The notes under the pieces are model-generated. The model saw only the letters and a list, made by a program, of their open reading frames with translations. It did no database searches and was not told the origin of the DNA. 64,000 nucleotides of DNA from assembly GCF_004134825.1 (NCBI RefSeq), contig NZ_SDPN01000005.1, positions 62,001 through 126,000 of the forward strand. The letters are read 5' to 3'. The translations under genes were made by a program, and so were the position numbers. This document shows, piece by piece, positions 62,954 through 64,000 of this stretch; the stretch's first letter is position 1, and every line of letters starts with the position of its first letter. Source of the stretch: Agromyces albus. GTDB lineage: Bacteria > Actinomycetota > Actinomycetes > Actinomycetales > Microbacteriaceae.

Positions 62954-64000
62954 GCGGCGGCCACCTCCACCCAGCCGTCGGAGGCCGCCGAGGCGAGCAC
63001 GGCCTCGGTGAGGCGCACAGCGCGCAGCCCGTCGGCGAATCGGGGAAGCCCGTCGGGAGCGCTGCCGTCGATGGCAGCGTACGCGTCGGCGACGAAGGCG
63101 TTGAAGGCGTCTTGATAGCCCATCGGATGCCCCGCCGGCACGAGCGCGAGGCGCGCCGCGTCGGGGGCGAGCCGGGCCGGGTCGCGTTCGAGCACACTCG
63201 AGCCGTCGACCCTGCCGAGCCAGAGCTGCTCGGGTCGCTCCTGCTCGAACCGGATGCTGCCGCTCGCGCCCGAGAGCTCGATCGAGAGCCCGTTCTTGTG
63301 CCCTGCCGCGACCTGCGACACGAGCAGCGTGCCGATCGCACCCGACTCGAGTTCGACGACGACGGCCACGAGGTCTTCGGTGGCGATGTCGGCGTGTCTC
63401 GAGCGAGCCGCGTACACCGTGCGCGTCGAGGCGTTCAGGCGCACGATGCGCTCGCCCGACACGAACTCGAGCAGGTCGACGAGATGCGAGCCGATGTCGG
63501 CGAAGGCGCGCGAGGGCCCGCCGAGCTCGGCGTCGACGCGCCAGTCGTCGTCGTGGGGCTCGGCGAGCCAGTCTTGGAGGTAGGCGCCTTGCACGCTGAG
63601 GAGCCTTCCGGTCTCGCCCCGGGCGACGCGCGCTCGGGCCTCTCTCGCCATCGGGTGGAACCGGTAGACGAAGGGCACCGCCGCCACGAGGCCGCGGTCG
63701 GCGGCGAGCGCGGTGAGCTCGGCGGCATCCGTCACCGTCGTTGCGAGGGGCTTCTCGCAGATCACGTGCTTGCCGGCCTCGAGGGCGGCACGGGCGATCG
63801 CGGCGTGCGTGCTGTTCGGCGTGCAGATGTGCACGACGTCGATGCCGGGGTCGGCGAGCAATGCGTCGACCGAGTCGAAGGCCGCACCGAGACCGAGGCG
63901 ATCGGCGGCGTCGCGGGCACGGTCCGCCGATGACGACGCGCCGCCCGTGAGTTCGGCTCGAGCTGCCCGTGCAGCATGCGTGTGCACGGCGGCCATGAAG
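62950..64000 (-). CDS. Gfo/Idh/MocA family oxidoreductase (N-terminus outside window)
   Basis: About 350 residues are visible. The reading frame continues past 64000, and the preceding codon is Phe, so the Rossmann GxGxxG lies beyond the edge. Present are HICTPNSTHAAIARAALEAGKHVICEKPLATT (the EKP catalytic Lys), GLVAAVPFVYRFHPMAREA and WRVDAELGGPSRAFADIGSHLVDLLEF (His/Asp). It likely oxidises an inositol or sugar, fitting the transporter and isomerases next to it. First known gene of the operon. Confidence 0.9.
   Translation of the reverse strand, partial: FMAAVHTHAARAARAELTGGASSSADRARDAADRLGLGAAFDSVDALLADPGIDVVHICTPNSTHAAIARAALEAGKHVICEKPLATTVTDAAELTALAADRGLVAAVPFVYRFHPMAREARARVARGETGRLLSVQGAYLQDWLAEPHDDDWRVDAELGGPSRAFADIGSHLVDLLEFVSGERIVRLNASTRTVYAARSRHADIATEDLVAVVVELESGAIGTLLVSQVAAGHKNGLSIELSGASGSIRFEQERPEQLWLGRVDGSSVLERDPARLAPDAARLALVPAGHPMGYQDAFNAFVADAYAAIDGSAPDGLPRFADGLRAVRLTEAVLASAASDGWVEVAAA

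Overview
This 64-kb window comes from a GC-rich Gram-positive chromosome. The likely source is an actinobacterium of the Microbacteriaceae, possibly Agromyces-like; this is inferred from composition, not tested. Support includes many LacI-type repressors driving sugar ABC operons, an LAxTG (class E sortase type) surface protein, a DUF3105/DUF305 pair, likely leaderless genes, GTG and TTG starts, and a family of GGTGGTT...AACCACC intergenic palindromes. I see no phage, transposase, CRISPR array, tRNA or rRNA gene.

Layout. 1-3.4 kb: a cut alpha/beta hydrolase, MarR, HhH-GPD repair protein, VOC protein and CPBP protease, separated by palindromic repeats. 3.5-21.3 kb: a large pentose block, all on the minus strand. 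Read in the direction of transcription it runs lacI3; araD2 + ChvE-like binding protein + MmsA/MmsB-like transporter; araD1-araB-araA-lacI2; a four-gene YtfQ/YtfR/YtfT/YjfF-like importer; and lacI1. L-arabinose would enter through one or both CUT2 transporters and pass through isomerase, kinase and epimerase to D-xylulose 5-phosphate. Three related LacI repressors and two operator types (TTAGCGCTAA-like and TGTGA-N-TCACA-like) sit at the promoters. Both araD copies start with TTG and share a short, strongly SD-preceded leader ORF whose TGA overlaps that TTG.

21.4-33.3 kb: an MFS exporter behind a MerR-type 19-bp-spacer promoter, an aldo/keto reductase, a permease coupled to a variant cyclase, a stomatin-like protein, the reverse transsulfuration pair cbs-metB, DUF3105-DUF305, and an ABC exporter. 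33.5-36.5 kb: a LuxR-type regulator followed by an LAxTG surface protein. 36.5-43.1 kb: an oligosaccharide ABC importer (MalE/F/G type) divergent from its LacI regulator, then a Tat-exported polysaccharide lyase carrying an arabinofuranose-binding domain; together these look like a small polysaccharide-use locus. 43.3-45.3 kb: rplJL with an L10 leader/attenuator, and a winged-helix protein with a degenerate receiver. 45.5-47.8 kb: an EmrB-type exporter with its MarR regulator.

47.9-53.6 kb: a two-component system, a HAD protein and an FtsX-type ABC exporter. 53.9-55.9 kb: a methyltransferase, a cupin and a secreted amidase-domain protein. 55.9-64 kb: a third CUT2 importer in a tightly overlapping operon with a Gfo/Idh/MocA dehydrogenase, next to two TIM-barrel isomerases; the oxidoreductase runs off the right edge.
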